DNA from: Prorocentrum cordatum
Lineage: Eukaryota; Sar; Dinophyceae; Prorocentrales; Prorocentraceae
Assembly: GCA_963575745.1 (NCBI GenBank)
Contig: CAUYUJ010003558.1
Location: 222,501 to 286,500, forward strand
Length of the DNA stretch: 64,000 bases
Direction: 5' to 3'
The notes below the pieces were generated by a model. It was not told the origin of the DNA, did no database searches, and was given only the letters and a program-made list of their open reading frames with translations. Of this stretch, positions 12,470-23,683 are shown piece after piece (the stretch's first letter is position 1; each line of letters opens with the position of its first letter). Made by a program: the position numbers and the translations under genes.

Positions 12470-13375
12470 ATAGTTGGAGGCCCCTCCACAAATGGAATCA
12501 ATATGCAGGGGCCTCCACATATTGATTCCTTATGTGGAAAGGGACCTCCACATGTTGATTCCGTCTGTGGAGGGACCTCCACATATTGACTCCCTATGTG
12601 CAAGGAGTCTCCATATTGATTTCTTTTGTGGAGGGTCCTCCCACTTGTTGATTCCTTATGTTGGAAGGGGTCTGCACATGTTGATTCCTTATGTGGATGG
12701 GCCTTCAAATTATCGATTCCTTAAGTTGAGGGGCCTCCACATGTTGATTCCGTCTGTGGAGGGACCTCCACCAATTGAATTCTTTTGCGGCGGGCGATTT
12801 CCTTTTCCTCCTCCTCCTCCTGCTCCTCCCCCTCCTCCTCCCGCTCTGGCGCAGGGGTTGCGGATAAGGAGGAGCAGGAGGAGTAGGAGGAGAAAGATGA
12901 GGAGAAAGGTGCTATTGTTTCCTTTTGTGGCGGGGCCTCATCAGTATTTTTCCTTATGTGCAAGGGGCCTTGCGCATATTGATTCCTCTTGTGGAAGGGA
13001 CCTCCACATGTTGATTTCGTCTGGGGAAGGACTTCCACATCATAATTTCTTAGGTCAAAGGGGCCTCCACATGGATTTCTTATGTGGATGGGCCTTCGAA
13101 TATAGATTCGTTATGTCGAGGGGCCTCCACATATTGAGTTTGTCTGTGGAGGGACCGCCGCATATTGATTCCTTATGTGCAAGGGGTCTCCATATTGATA
13201 TCTCTTGTGTGTAGGGGCCTCCAACATGTTGAATCCTCATGTGGGAGGGGCCTTGAGTGATGAGTTCCTCATGTGAGGGAGCCTGTACAATTTGATTCCT
13301 CATGTGGGAGGCCGGCCCTTCACATATCGACCCCTTATGTGGAGGGGCCTCCACATGGATTCCTTGTGTGGAGCA
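12470..13375 (+). repeat. ~42-bp degenerate tandem array (CCTCCACAT)
   Basis: About twenty imperfect units of about 40-45 bp, typified by GGGACCTCCACATATTGATT followed by CCTTATGTGGA. Each unit has CCTCCACAT and ATGTGGAGG-like halves, so single strands can fold. A GGAGGAG-rich insert interrupts it at about 12,800-12,905. Long open frames on both strands are repeat by-products. Confidence 0.85.
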
Positions 13376-13880
13376 GGAGGAGAAAAATTTTAAACCCGCG
13401 TGCTCCCGCCCGTGAGTGGGTGCCCCTGGTCTCGGCACCCCGCGCAGGCAGAGCAGGAGGAGAAAGATGAGGAGGAGGAGGAGGAAGAGTAGGAGGGGGA
13501 GGTGGCCACGGGCGAAGCGGATTTACATATCGATTCCTTTTGTGGCGGGGCGGGGTACAAAGAATGGGAGGAGAGGAGAGGAGGAGGAGAGAGAGAGAGA
13601 GAGTGTCAAGAGAGGGAGGAGAGAGACAGAGGGAGGAGGAGAGGGAGGAGGAGAGAGAGAGAGAGAGAGGAAGGGAGAGGAGAGGAGGAGGAGAGAGAGA
13701 GAGAGAGAGAATGCGAGAGAAGAGAGAGTCAAGAGAGGGAGGAGGATATATATATAGAGAGAGAGAGTCAATAGAGAGAGAGAAAGAGAGAGGGGGGGAG
13801 GAGAAAAGAGGAGAGATAACGAGAGGAAGAGGAACGGAATTCGGCAGAAAACGGGCGGGAACGTTGAGTCAAGGAGTCGG
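13376..13880. repeat. GA/GGA-rich low-complexity tract
   Basis: GGAGGAG tract at about 13,455-13,500 and a GAGAGA-dominated tract at about 13,565-13,830 with a short TA run at 13,747-13,754. No gene supported. Confidence 0.85.
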
Positions 13881-13884
13881 CTAG

Positions 13885-14820
13885 GCAGAGGAGACGGAGG
13901 AGGGTGTTTTTTTTCCTTTTGTTCCTCCTCCCCGCCCTCGGAAGCGGAGTTATGTTTTCTTTTTTTTCCATGCGAAAACACAGGGGTTTTCCTATGGTTA
14001 TTTTTTCATGTGTTTCGCTCTCCCGTTCGGCCCCTCGGGGTTTCCCCGCCGCCCCAGGGGGGGCCCGAAAAAAAGAAAAACATGAAACATAGGAAACAGC
14101 ATGTGTTTTCACATGGAAAAAACAACTCCGCCTCCGAAGGCGGGGAGGGGGAAACAACTAAAAAACACCCTCCTCCGTCTCCTCCGCCTACTCCTCTCCC
14201 CACTACTCCTCTCCCCCCCCCCTCTGGTATCATATCATTCGCCGTTCGCAGTCGCCTTAGGGAGAGGCAGGGGGAGAGGGGTAGGCTGAGGACGGAGGAG
14301 GGTGTTTTTTTGTCTTGTGTTCCTCATCCCCGCCCTCGGAGGCTGAGTTGTTTTCCTTTTTTTCATGTGAAAACACAGTTGTTTCCCTAGTGTTCTGTTT
14401 TTTCCTGTTTTTCGGTCTCCCGTTCGGCCCCTCAAGGTTCCCCCGCCGCCCCAGGGGGGGAGCGAAAAACAGGAAAAAAAAAGAAACATATGAAAAAACC
14501 TGTGTTTTCACACGGAGAAAAAGGAAAAAAACTCCGCCTCCGAGGGCGGGAGAGGGGAAAAAAGGAAAAACACCCTCCTCCGTCTCCTCTCCCCCGTCTC
14601 CCCAAATGGAAAAAACAGACAAGGTCAGGGCGTTGTTTTTCCTTTTTTCCACCCTCCCCGCCCTCTGAGGCGAAGTTTTTTCCTCTTCCTCGAGGAGACG
14701 GAGGAGAGTTTTTTTGTTGTTTTTTTTTAATGTTGTTCCTACTCCCCGCCCTCGAAGGGGGAGTTGTTTTCCATGTTTTCCCTGCGGAAACACAAGTTTT
14801 TTTTTTTCATAATTCCCAAC
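13885..14820. repeat. Foldback block repeats
   Basis: A block with CTCCTCCCCGCCCTCGGA, GGAGTT, T-rich stretch and GAAAACACA alternates with its reverse complement, at about 13,890, 14,100 (inverted), 14,300, 14,500 (inverted), 14,650 and 14,740. Between inverted halves stands TCTCCCGTTCGGCCCC, seen near 14,020, 14,418 and again near 17,113. Such alternating palindromes can form cruciforms. No coding capacity seen. Confidence 0.8.
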
Positions 14821-14889
14821 CAACCTGTGTTGTTGGGTCCTCGTTTTGAAGAGACGGTCCCCGCGTTTCTCCTCCTCCTCGCCCCCGCC

Positions 14890-17035
14890 CTCCAGGTGTT
14901 CGCATGCGGTTCCCCCACCCAGGGCAGCGTTTCGTGGCCCCATAGGGAGCTCCACCGAAGGCCCCAGTGGGGGTGTTCGCATGCGGTTCCCCCACCCAGG
15001 GCAGCGTTTCGTGGCCCCATAGGGAGCTCCACCGAAGGCCCCAGTGGGGGTGTTCGCATGCGGTTCCCCCACCCAGGGCAGCGTTTCGTGGCCCCATAGG
15101 GAGCTCCACCGAAGGCCCCAGTGGGGGTGTTCGCATGCGGTTCCCCCACCCAGGGCAGCGTTTCGTGGCCCCATAGGGAGCTCCACCGAAGGCCCCAGTG
15201 GGGGTGTTCGCATGCGGTTCCCCCACCCAGGGCAGCGTTTCGTAGCCCCATAGGGAGCTCCACCGAAGGCCCCAGTGGGGGTGTTCGCATGCGGTTCCCC
15301 CACCCAGGGCAGCGTTTCGTGGCCCCATAGGGAGCTCCACCGAAGGCCCCAGTGGGGGTGTTCGCATGCGGTTCCCCCACCCAGGGCAGCGTTTCGTGGC
15401 CCCATAGGGAGCTCCACCGAAGGCCCCAGTGGGGGTGTTCGCATGCGGTTCCCCCACCCAGGGCAGCGTTTCGTAGCCCCATAGGGAGCTCCACCGAAGG
15501 CCCCAGTGGGGGTGTTCGCATGCGGTTCCCCCACCCAGGGCAGCGTTTCGTGGCCCCATAGGGAGCTCCACCGAAGGCCCCAGTGGGGGTGTTCGCATGC
15601 GGTTCCCCCACCCAGGGCAGCGTTTCGTAGCCCCATAGGGAGCTCCACCGAAGGCCCCAGTGGGGGTGTTCGCATGCGGTTCCCCCACCCAGGGCAGCGT
15701 TTCGTGGCCCCATAGGGAGCTCCACCGAAGGCCCCAGTGGGGGTGTTCGCATGCGGTTCCCCCACCCAGGGCAGCGTTTCGTAGCCCCATAGGGAGCTCC
15801 ACCGAAGGCCCCAGTGGGGGTGTTCGCATGCGGTTCCCCCACCCAGGGCAGCGTTTCGTAGCCCCATAGGGAGCTCCACCGAAGGCCCCAGTGGGGGTGT
15901 TCGCATGCGGTTCCCCCACCCAGGGCAGCGTTTCGTGGCCCCATAGGGAGCTCCACCGAAGGCCCCAGTGGGGGTGTTCGCATGCGGTTCCCCACCCAGG
16001 GCAGCGTTTCGTAGCCCCATAGGGAGCTCCACCGAAGGCCCCAGTGGGGGTGTTCGCATGCGGTTCCCCCACCCAGGGCAGCGTTTCGTGGCCCCATAGG
16101 GAGCTCCACCGAAGGCCCCAGTGGGGGTGTTCGCATGCGGTTCCCCCATTTCGTGGCGGGAGCTCCACCGAAGGCCCCAGTGGGGGTGTTCGCATGCGGT
16201 TCCCCCACCCAGGGCAGCGTTTCGTAGCCCCATAGGGAGCTCCACCGAAGGCCCCAGTGGGGGTGTTCGCATGCGGTTCCCCCACCCAGGGCAGCGTTTC
16301 GTGCCCCATAGGGAGCTCCACCGAAGGCCCCAGTGGGGGTGTTCGCATGCGGTTCCCCCACCCAGGGCAGCGTTTCGTGGCCCCATAGGGAGCTCCACCG
16401 AAGGCCCCAGTGGGGGTGTTCGCATGCGGTTCCCCCACCCAAGGCAGCGTTTCGTGGCCCCATAGGGAGCTCCACCGAAGGCCCAGTGGGGGTCCCATAG
16501 GGAGCTCCACGAAGGCCCAGTGGGGGTGTTCGTTCCCCACCCAGGGCAGCGTTTCGTGGCCCCATAGGGAGCTCCACCCCTAGTGGGCGCATGCGGTTCC
16601 CCCACCCAGGGCAGCGCTTCGTGGCCCCATAGGGAGCTCCACCGAAGGCCCCAGTGGCTGCTCTCGCATGCGGTTCCCCACCAGGGCAGCGTTTCGTGGC
16701 CCCAGGGAGCTCCACCGGAGGCCCCAGTGGCTGCTCTCGCATGCGGTTCCCCCACCCAGGGCAGCGCTTCGTGGCCCCATGGGGAGCTCCACCGAAAGCC
16801 CCCGTGGCGCAGTTCGCATGCGCTTCCCCCACCCAGGGCAGCGTTTCGTGGCACCATAGGGAGCTCCACCGAAGGCCCCAGTGGCGCAGTTCGCATGCGG
16901 TTCCCCCACCCAGGGCAGCGTTTCGTAGCCCCATAGGGAGCTCCACCGAAGGCCCGCCCCGGTGGCGCAGTCCGCATGCGGTTCCCCCATCCAAGGCAGC
17001 GCTTCGTGGCCCCATATGGAGCCCCACCGAAAGCG
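14890..17035 (+). repeat. 77-bp tandem repeat array
   Basis: About 27 head-to-tail units of 77 bp, nearly identical in the centre and more diverged or shortened after about 16,140. Key words are TGTTCGCATGCGGTTCCCCC, CACCCAGGGCAGCG, TTTCGTGGCCCCATAGGGAG and CTCCACCGAAGGCCCC. A recurrent G/A variant (CGTGGCCCC or CGTAGCCCC) marks subtypes. The unit has no minus-strand stop in any phase and 77 is not a multiple of 3, so all three minus frames stay open for up to 928 codons; this is not evidence of a gene. Confidence 0.97.
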
Positions 17036-17039
17036 GCAC

Positions 17040-17298
17040 CCACAACGCGTTACCAACAATTGCTTATGGTTGGGTCTTTCGCCAGGATAATTGTATTTGT
17101 TTCCTGTTTTTCGGTCTCCCGTTCGGCCCCCGCGGACACCCGCCTCCGTCTCCTCCGCTTACTCCTCCCCCCCTACTCCTCTCCCCCGAGATGAAGAGAA
17201 GGAGGAGGAGGAGGAGGAGGAGGAGGAGGAGGAGGAGGAGGAGGACGACGACGACGACGAAAAAACGAAATGTATGATCACAGGGGGGGGCGACCATT

Positions 17299-17346
<48 letters not shown>

Positions 17347-17400
17347 GCATATATATATATATATATATCCTAAATGGCAAGAGGCACCGTTGAGTCGCCG
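17040..17400. repeat. Array end, right arm of inverted repeat, TA run
   Basis: After the array comes TTATGGTTGGGTCTTTCGCC, also found beyond the diverged array near 48,500. Then follow TCTCCCGTTCGGCCCC, GGA triplets at 17,193-17,243, GAC triplets, ACGAAATGTATGATCACAGG and a TA run to about 17,370. The part at 17,221-17,320 is the reverse complement of 11,675-11,760. Confidence 0.85.
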
Positions 17401-18115
17401 TAGACGTCTTCGATAATAGTAGGGGTAAGGATGGGCGTATTGACATGAGAATAGCGAAGTGGTAAGGTACATACCGTCCAGTTCGCCACGCGCAGTTGAG
17501 ATAGGTGCAGTCGTGACAAGGGCTGGAAGGATGAGAGGCAGGAGCAGAAGAGGGTGAGGATTATGATGGCGAGCGAAGGCACGTATGTAGAAGGGATGGG
17601 CGGCGAGCAGGGAGAGGAATGCACCGGTGTGCGCTGGGGGTCCTCCTTTCTGTCCTCTGCTGACTCTTCGTCTCTGGGGGGCCCCTTGGTCCCCGGGAGT
17701 CCCCAAAAGACCCCCGGATGTCTTTGAATGCCTGCAGAGGCCTCCGGAAGCTTCCGGAGACCCAACACAGATCCAAACACGGCCCAACACGTCGATTATG
17801 AACATCCGAGTCTCGATCGGCTGAGGCCTCACAAAAGCACCAACTGCGCAGAACAATAGCCTGCATGATCGAACCTCGAGCATGGGTTGTCGTCTTTCTT
17901 CTCGTAGTCCTTCCTCGTCCTCCTCTCTCCCCCAGACATCACATGTCTTGCTTGTGAGCCCGACCCCCCAGAAGTCCCAGCACTGTCCCCAGAGGCAGCA
18001 CCGCATCGAGGAGAGTGCCCTGGCGGCGGTGCGGGCAAGACGTGCCTCCGTATCCGCTGTATCTTGGAGTTTCGGGCTCCCTTCCCTCGACCCCCGAGGC
18101 GCAAAGGGTACTCGC
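17401..18115. other. Intergenic, no gene recognised
   Basis: Mixed sequence with a short CCCAAGA-like patch at about 17,640-17,790. Open frames on both strands are short and without recognisable motifs. Confidence 0.5.
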
Positions 18116-18236
18116 CATCGCTCGGACGTCCATTCCCTGTGTTTTTTTCGGTTTCGTGCGTGGTTTTTTCGCCAAATGATCAAGGATGCTCCTCGATGGT
18201 CCTCGCCGAAGGAAAAATGCACACGTCCGAGCGATG
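18116..18236. mobile_element. 121-bp TIR element (MITE-like), copy 1
   Basis: Bounded by a perfect 14-bp terminal inverted repeat, CATCGCTCGGACGT and ACGTCCGAGCGATG. A second copy of exactly the same length is at 55,816-55,936, differing at about nine positions, with different sequence beyond a few flanking bases. The interior holds TTTCGGTTTCGTGCGTGG and GATGCTCCTCGATGGTCCTC. It encodes nothing obvious and looks like a non-autonomous DNA element. Possible target duplications are not clear. Confidence 0.75.
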
Positions 18237-19689
18237 CCAAGGGTATAGATAAAGATATTGGGGGGGGGGGGGCAGTGCCAGCACGGATCGCTCCGTGAAG
18301 GCCTCACAGCCTGAGATGTAAGCCCGAAACCGCTCGTCGGCCTAGGCGCTGGACTTGGTGCCCTCGTGATTAAAGCCTCCCGTGCCAGCGGGCAGAGCAC
18401 CCCTGGTATGGACCCTGGAGGGTCGATGCTGATGCATACCGACTGCGCCTCGGCCTTTGGGCGCCCCTTGCCAGAACCTCCCAGACGCAAGGGGTATGGA
18501 TATAGACCTTGCCCGCAGACGGGGCTGACACCAGCTGCATGCAGCACTGTCCGTCATCCCTCCCCTTTCGCAATCCCTCCCCTCTCTCGTCCGATGCGAA
18601 TGCCCCGAGTCCATCCTCCACCCTCCTGGCCTCGGGCGCGGCCTAACCGACCCCCTTCCGTGACGAGCACCTTCCGTGACATCCCACGCGCCCTCCAGGC
18701 CACCCTCTGGCCGCAAATGTACGCCTTGGGATGGAGCGAGGGAGACGTCAAGGATGAGGGGGCCCAAGGACACACATGAATAGATCGACACTGATCCCAG
18801 GATCCCCTGTATTCACCATATCTTCTGGACCCTCGTCTTCCCCTCAACTTCCCATGATTCTCGCCTTTCCTGGGAATCGACGATTGTTACAGTGTGTGTG
18901 TGTGTGTGTGTGTGTGCTTTCCCTCCTGAAGCGGACGGGATGGTTTGCCAGGGGTCGGTTAGGCCGCCCCTGCTGGTGGCGCGCGACGCGGGCCGCCTGG
19001 CCCGCATCCCGCATGGCCCCCGCGATGCCCTTGGCCATCCGCAGCCGGTCCGGCGTCGGGTAGTCGCAGCCGAGGGGGCGAGGAGGAGGGAGGGAGGGAG
19101 GGAGGGAGGGAGGGAAGGGTGGGAGGGGGGTCGGAGGCGGAGGGAGGGAGGGAGGGAGGGAAGTGAGGAGGGAGGGGGACTTTTTACATCAATGCGCCTG
19201 CCAAGAAGTTCAACAGGGAGGACGCGCCTTCTCCCTGAGGGGTCAGCGGGGGGCCCGGGTCCGCTCCGCCGCCGCGCGGGCGGCTTGCAAATCCAGGGAC
19301 CCCCGACGAGGGAGGGGGGAGCCAGGGTGGAGGCACGAAGAGGAGGAGGAGGAGAAGGAGGAGGAGGAGGAGAAGGAGGAGGATGAGGAGGAGAAGGAGG
19401 AGGGGGCGGGATGGATGGAAGGGAAGAAGGAGGGAGGGAGGAGGCACGAGGAGGCACGAGGCGGGGGAGGGGCGGGATGGGTGGAGAGATGTGAGACAGA
19501 GGAAGCGGGAGGGGGGGTGGAGGAAGGACTGCACGCCAATGATAGGAAAGAAGAGAAGGAGACGTTCTGTGGTCAGCCACAAACAGCAGGGGAAGCCCCT
19601 CCGAGAGGACCTTTTTCCCGGTAAGGGCTCCGGCCCAGGGTTCTCTTGTAGTTTGCGGGCTGCTGCCCATTTTCACGGATGAGCGACGC
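18237..19689. other. Non-coding with simple repeats
   Basis: Contains CAGCTGCATGCAGCA near 18,531 (also near 55,577), a segment near 18,430-18,500 related to 34,125-34,200 (ACTGCGCCTCGGCC and CCCCTTGCCA), a GT run at 18,893-18,917, GGGA repeats at about 19,085-19,165 and GGA repeats at about 19,340-19,410. No gene supported. Confidence 0.6.
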
Positions 19690-20530
19690 GCGTTCTGTTC
19701 GACGACGTCAGCCTTGATCGGGGTGTGGCCTTGGCCCAAGACAAAGCTCTTCCGGCGGACGGGCAGCGGGTTATCGCGGCCGATCCTCAGCTCGTGGCTC
19801 TTCGGGTCGGCCCAGGTGACCTTGGGCCCCTTGCCGAGGGCGCCCCTTGCTGAGGACGAGGGTCTGCTCAGGCTCCTCCCGGGCAAAAACACGTGAGCAC
19901 CGATTTCCCGTGGCATCTTGCTCTTCGCGAGGTGGTAGTTCAGCTTCATCTGCAATGCCAGCGGCCTCGGGAAGCCGCGCGCCCAGGGCTTGCATGGGTC
20001 GGCATCGTCTCCCTGTGGCGGCGGAGCTCCAGGAGGCCCAGGCCTCGGCATGCCTGGTGGGTTTGATTGGCGACTCCGCCAGTCGGACCATGTGTCGCTG
20101 TGTACCGAGCTTCCTGATGATCCAGCTGAAGTTGATGATAAGGCGTTCTCAACCTTGACCAAGCGATGGGTGAGCTCGGCCCCGAGGGCGGCGAGGGCGG
20201 TCTTCTGTCGTACATCGCGTTCGTGGCCTCCTCCCTCACCCTGGCTTGCGCCGGCAGATGGGTCGGACATCTCCTCGTCGACCATGGCCACAGCCATCTC
20301 CAGCGCCGCAATCTTCGCAGCCTGGCGGTCGAAGTCAGTCCTCGTGTCCGAGGCATCCTTGCCGAATTTGTCCATCCTCTCGCCTAGTCTCTGGTCCGCG
20401 CGCTGGACTTCCATCACTTGAATCTGGATGGCCCGTGGGCGAGTCAACCCGGGTGGTGGTCGGCCTCAGGCAGTCCATCATCACCGTCTTGAGGGCTTCC
20501 ATATCGACAGAGACCATCGCGGCAATCTCC
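19690..20530 (-). pseudogene. LINE ORF1-like remnant (coiled coil + DPC..GFPR domain)
   Basis: The minus strand reads a short start region (MVSVDMEALKTVMMDC, about 20,517-20,440), then shifts frame into a longer open stretch from 20,447. Residues about 1-60 form a heptad-like coiled coil (QRADQRLGERMDKFGK, AAKIAALEMAVAMVDEEMSD). After a Gly/Ser/Pro linker comes DPCKPWARGFPRPL at about residue 150 and WADPKSHELRIGRDNPLPVR at about 220. This layout matches the first ORF of dinoflagellate LINEs as I know them. Beyond about 19,770 the frame runs into low-complexity DNA. The frameshift and missing RT downstream mark it as broken and truncated. Confidence 0.6.
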
Positions 20531-20732
20531 CCATACTGAAAAGAACAACTCTCCTGGCGCCGCCCGTGTTTGCACGGTCGCCAGCGGTATCAGTATGTCG
20601 ATGGCTCCCCTGGGGGAAGAGACTTCCTCAGGCCCCTGAAGCGCGGACCGAGCCTGAAGCAGACTCGCGCTGACGTGGCCAGCTGCCTTGATAAATGGCA
20701 ACTTGAGCCAATATTGCTTGAGCCAGAATAGC

Positions 20733-20745
20733 CACGGATGACGAC

Positions 20746-20821
<76 letters not shown>

Positions 20822-20935
20822 ATGATAATGATGACGGCGATGATGCTGATGATGATGATGGTGATGGCGATGGTGATGGTGATGATGATGATGATGCTGA
20901 TGATGATGATGCTGATGATGATGATGAGGAGGAGA
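20733..20935. repeat. GAT/ATG trinucleotide microsatellite
   Basis: About 200 bp of ATG/GAT triplets, pure in the first 80 bp, then with GGC and CTG interruptions. It produces Met- or His-rich open frames that are artefacts. Confidence 0.95.
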
Positions 20936-21079
20936 AAAAGGAGGAAGATGAGGACGAGGGGGAGAAGGAAGAGAAGGAAGGGCAGGAGGTAGTGGAGGCA
21001 ATCCCGAAGGGAAATGTAGATTCCGTGCCACAAGAAAGCTTGACCCAAATTCGTTCGCGGGCCCTTCACATTTCACTTG

Positions 21080-22290
21080 GGGCGGTTTTCACGGGCCGCC
21101 CCGTGGGCCCGCCCCCTCTGGGTTCACGAAACACTGTGCAGGGTGGCGCATGCGAGCGTCGCCACTGGGCCCTTCGGTGGGGCTCCCCATGGGGCCACGA
21201 AGCGTTGTTTTGGATGGTACTGCGTGGGGGGGGGGGGGGGGGCGTTGTGGCCTTCGGTGGAGCTTCCAATGGGGCTACGAAGCGCTATGCTGGGTGGGGC
21301 GAACGCACGCGAACGTCCCCACTGTGGCCTTCGGTGGAGTTCCCCATGGGCCGACGAAGCGCTGTTCTGGGTGGGGCGGACGCCACCGAATCTCTGGTGG
21401 AGTTCCCTATGGGACCACGAAACGATTTACTGCGTGGGACGGACGCATGAGAACGTTGCTTCTGGGGCCTGCGGTGGGGTCGTCTATGGGCCCACGAAGC
21501 GCTGTACTGCGGGGCGGGCGCAGGCAAACGTCGCCACAATGGGGCGGAGTCATGCGAACGTCGCTATTGAGACCTTCGGTGGAGCTCCCTATTGGGCCAC
21601 GAAGCGCTGTCCTTGGTGGGGCGGGCGCATGTTAACGTCGCTGTTGTGGCCTTCGGTGGAGCTCCCTACGTGGCCACGAAACGCTGTACTGTCGCCACTG
21701 TGGCTTTCGGTGGAGCTTCCTATGGGGCCACGAAGCGCTGTACTGGGTGGGGCGGACGCATGCGACCGTCGCCACCAAATCTTCGGAAGAGTCCGCACTG
21801 GGGCAATGAAACGCGTTACTAGGTGGGGCGGACGCATGCGAACATTGTTTGGGGGCCGTTCGGTGGAGCTCCCCATGGGCCCAACAAGCGATGTGCTGAG
21901 TGGGGAGGGCGCATGCGAACGTCACTTTTGGGGCCTTCGGTGGAGCTCCCTGTGGGGCCACGAAACGCTGTGCTGGGTGGGGCGAACGCATGCGAACGTC
22001 GCCACTGGGGCCCTCGGTGGGGCTGTCTATGGAGTCACGAAGCGCGGTACTGGGCGGGGCGGACGCGTGCGAATGTCGCTCTTGAGGCCTTCGGAGGAGC
22101 TCCTTTCTTGTGCCACGAGGCGTGTGAGGGGTGTGCCAGATTGGTTGGCATGCGGAGAGCAGAAGCACGCAGGGGGGGGGGGAGGGAGGAGAAGGAAGAG
22201 GAGGAGAAGGAACAGGAGCAGGACGCGGGGCGCTGCCTCTTCAAAACGAGGACCGAACACCACACAATGGTTGGGAACCAGGGAAATCAG
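21080..22290 (-). repeat. Diverged inverted copy of the 77-bp repeat array
   Basis: About fifteen units of roughly 77-80 bp with GGCCTTCGGTGGAGCTCCC, ATGGGGCCACGAAGCGCTGT, CTGGGTGGGGCGGACGCATG and CGAACGTCGCCACT. This is the reverse complement of the 14.9-17.0 kb unit with many substitutions. It ends near 22,230-22,280 with TCTTCAAAACGAGGACC and ATGGTTGGGAACC, the reverse of the TTCCCAACCA and GGGTCCTCGTTTTGAAGAG found at 14,812-14,855. So arrays and their flank form one unit inserted in opposite orientations. Confidence 0.85.
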
Positions 22291-22950
22291 CCAGCCAGCC
22301 GGGAGGAGGGGGGGAGCGAGACACAAGAAAGAAGTGTAGAGCGACGTGAAGAAGTGCAACGCCATCAGGAATGCACGTGCGAGGTCATGGTGCGCAGGTC
22401 CAACCGCTCGGCACCAGCCAGCATGAGCAATGTCATGGAACACCTCCAGGGAAACGCGAACGAATGTCTTGGAGGCCGTAATTCGCGCAGAGGCCGGTAC
22501 ATCCAAATTGGCCATCACCTGCGAAAACGGTGGCCCTCACAGGTCACTGGCGCGATGCGTCGGGTGCCCGAGCGAAGCCACTAAGCGGCAGCAGCTGAAA
22601 TGAGCTATGACACTAACATTAGTTCAAACGAACGTCAAATGAAGATCAAAACGCTCTGCTGAATCCAGAAGTGCTGAAGACCGCCAACCACGAAACTATG
22701 AATCACACAACTGCGCCGGAAGTGGTGCGTCACCGTGCTAGCCGTTGAGGTCGTGCAGCGGCCTCCCAAGATACCATCATGCCCGGGCCCGGTGATGAAA
22801 GAGTCGACATTGTGCAGAGAGCGTTTGCGGTGCAAGCTGTAGTGCCCCTCCGATCTTTTGACGAAGAACACCTGTACGCCTGAAGTGATCAAATTAATTC
22901 CTCTGGTCTTTATTCGTCAGATCCAAACTGACAGGCTGGTCGCAGCAACA
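22291..22950. other. No feature seen
   Basis: Mixed-composition sequence without recognisable gene, tandem repeat or inverted repeat. Confidence 0.4.
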
Positions 22951-23302
22951 GAACGCAGACATCGATAGCGGATGGGCCGGCACGCCCAAATAAACGTCGA
23001 TAGCGGATGGGCCGGCACGCCCAAACAGACATCGATAACGGATGGGGCAGCACGCACAAACAGTAGAAATTCAAAACTCGCAATTCACATGCGAAGCGTA
23101 AGCCTTGACCAAGCCAGGGGGCCGCAGCATGATGTCGTGCCGCTCGGGCTGCTTGGAGCCGTGAGGCTCTCCTCGCGCGGGCCGTCTCACGGTGGGCCGC
23201 AATGCGAGCCAGCTGCTCTGGTGCGACCGCCGGTGGCAGAGGTCCAAGCGGAGGGGGGACACCAGGTAAAACGCCGGCTTCGTCGAGGGCATCCGCCACA
23301 TC
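22910..23302 (-). CDS. Possible C-terminal exon of the DEAD-box helicase
   Basis: Minus frame open from a CAG acceptor ending at 23,303 to a stop at 22,910; an in-frame TAG stands immediately upstream of the acceptor, as expected for an intron end. The first residues, DVADALDEAG, resemble the alpha helix that follows TFF in p68-type helicases. Residues about 25-50, APEQLARIAAHRETARARRA, resemble the basic helix used for RPA binding in some repair proteins, so the segment could belong to another gene. The true 3' limit is unknown; the last third overlaps the 34-bp repeat and may not be coding. Phase with the upstream exon is not resolved. Confidence 0.3.
   Translation of the reverse strand, partial: DVADALDEAGVLPGVPPPLGPLPPAVAPEQLARIAAHRETARARRASRLQAARAARHHAAAPWLGQGLRFACELRVLNFYCLCVLPHPLSMSVWACRPIRYRRLFGRAGPSAIDVCVLLLRPACQFGSDE
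22955..23062 (+). repeat. 34-bp tandem repeat, three copies
   Basis: Three near-identical units around GCGGATGGGCCGGCACGCCC followed by AAA and a CATCGATA-like junction. Confidence 0.9.
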
Positions 23303-23305
23303 CTG

Positions 23306-23683
23306 CTAGGCAGGTGCAGAAAGGAAAATTCTCGGCAACAGGCTCGTCAACCACGGCAGGACCAGGTGCCCAGAGCCGATGCTCTCCATGATCGGAGCGG
23401 GATTTGCGAGGATGACAATCAGCGTCGGCGACGTGCGGGGCCCATGAAGCCCCGTGTGGGGCCCGATCCACATAGAAAACCAGCAGCTCCGCTTAGGCGT
23501 CCCGGGGTCCAGCAAATCTTCCGGGTACGTTTCAGGGTCAGGGTTCCAGAAGGCCTCGATAGTCAGCATCGTGGACCTTGCAAGGGCAGCGCCAACAGGG
23601 GCGGGCATATCTTTCTGGCTGGTGTCAATTCCGGCTGCACTGAGTCCTTCGCGCTCTGATGCGCGCCCCTGCCATGCAGACAT
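23306..23683 (-). other. Unrecognised open frame
   Basis: A minus frame of ordinary amino-acid composition, with segments such as MLTIEAFWNPDPETYPEDLL and MWIGPHTGLHGPRTSPTLIV. It is not low complexity, unlike most open frames here, but I do not recognise a family. It may be a transposon remnant within an intron. Confidence 0.25.

Noticed and set aside
14257-17043. 928-codon minus-strand open frame over the 77-bp array
   Set aside because: All three minus frames are open because the unit lacks stops and 77 is not a multiple of three; no domain, and divergence does not respect codons.
18813-19770. C-terminal extension of the 544-codon frame beyond the LINE ORF1 domain
   Set aside because: The frame runs through GGGA/GGA simple repeats and a GT microsatellite and has no further domain.
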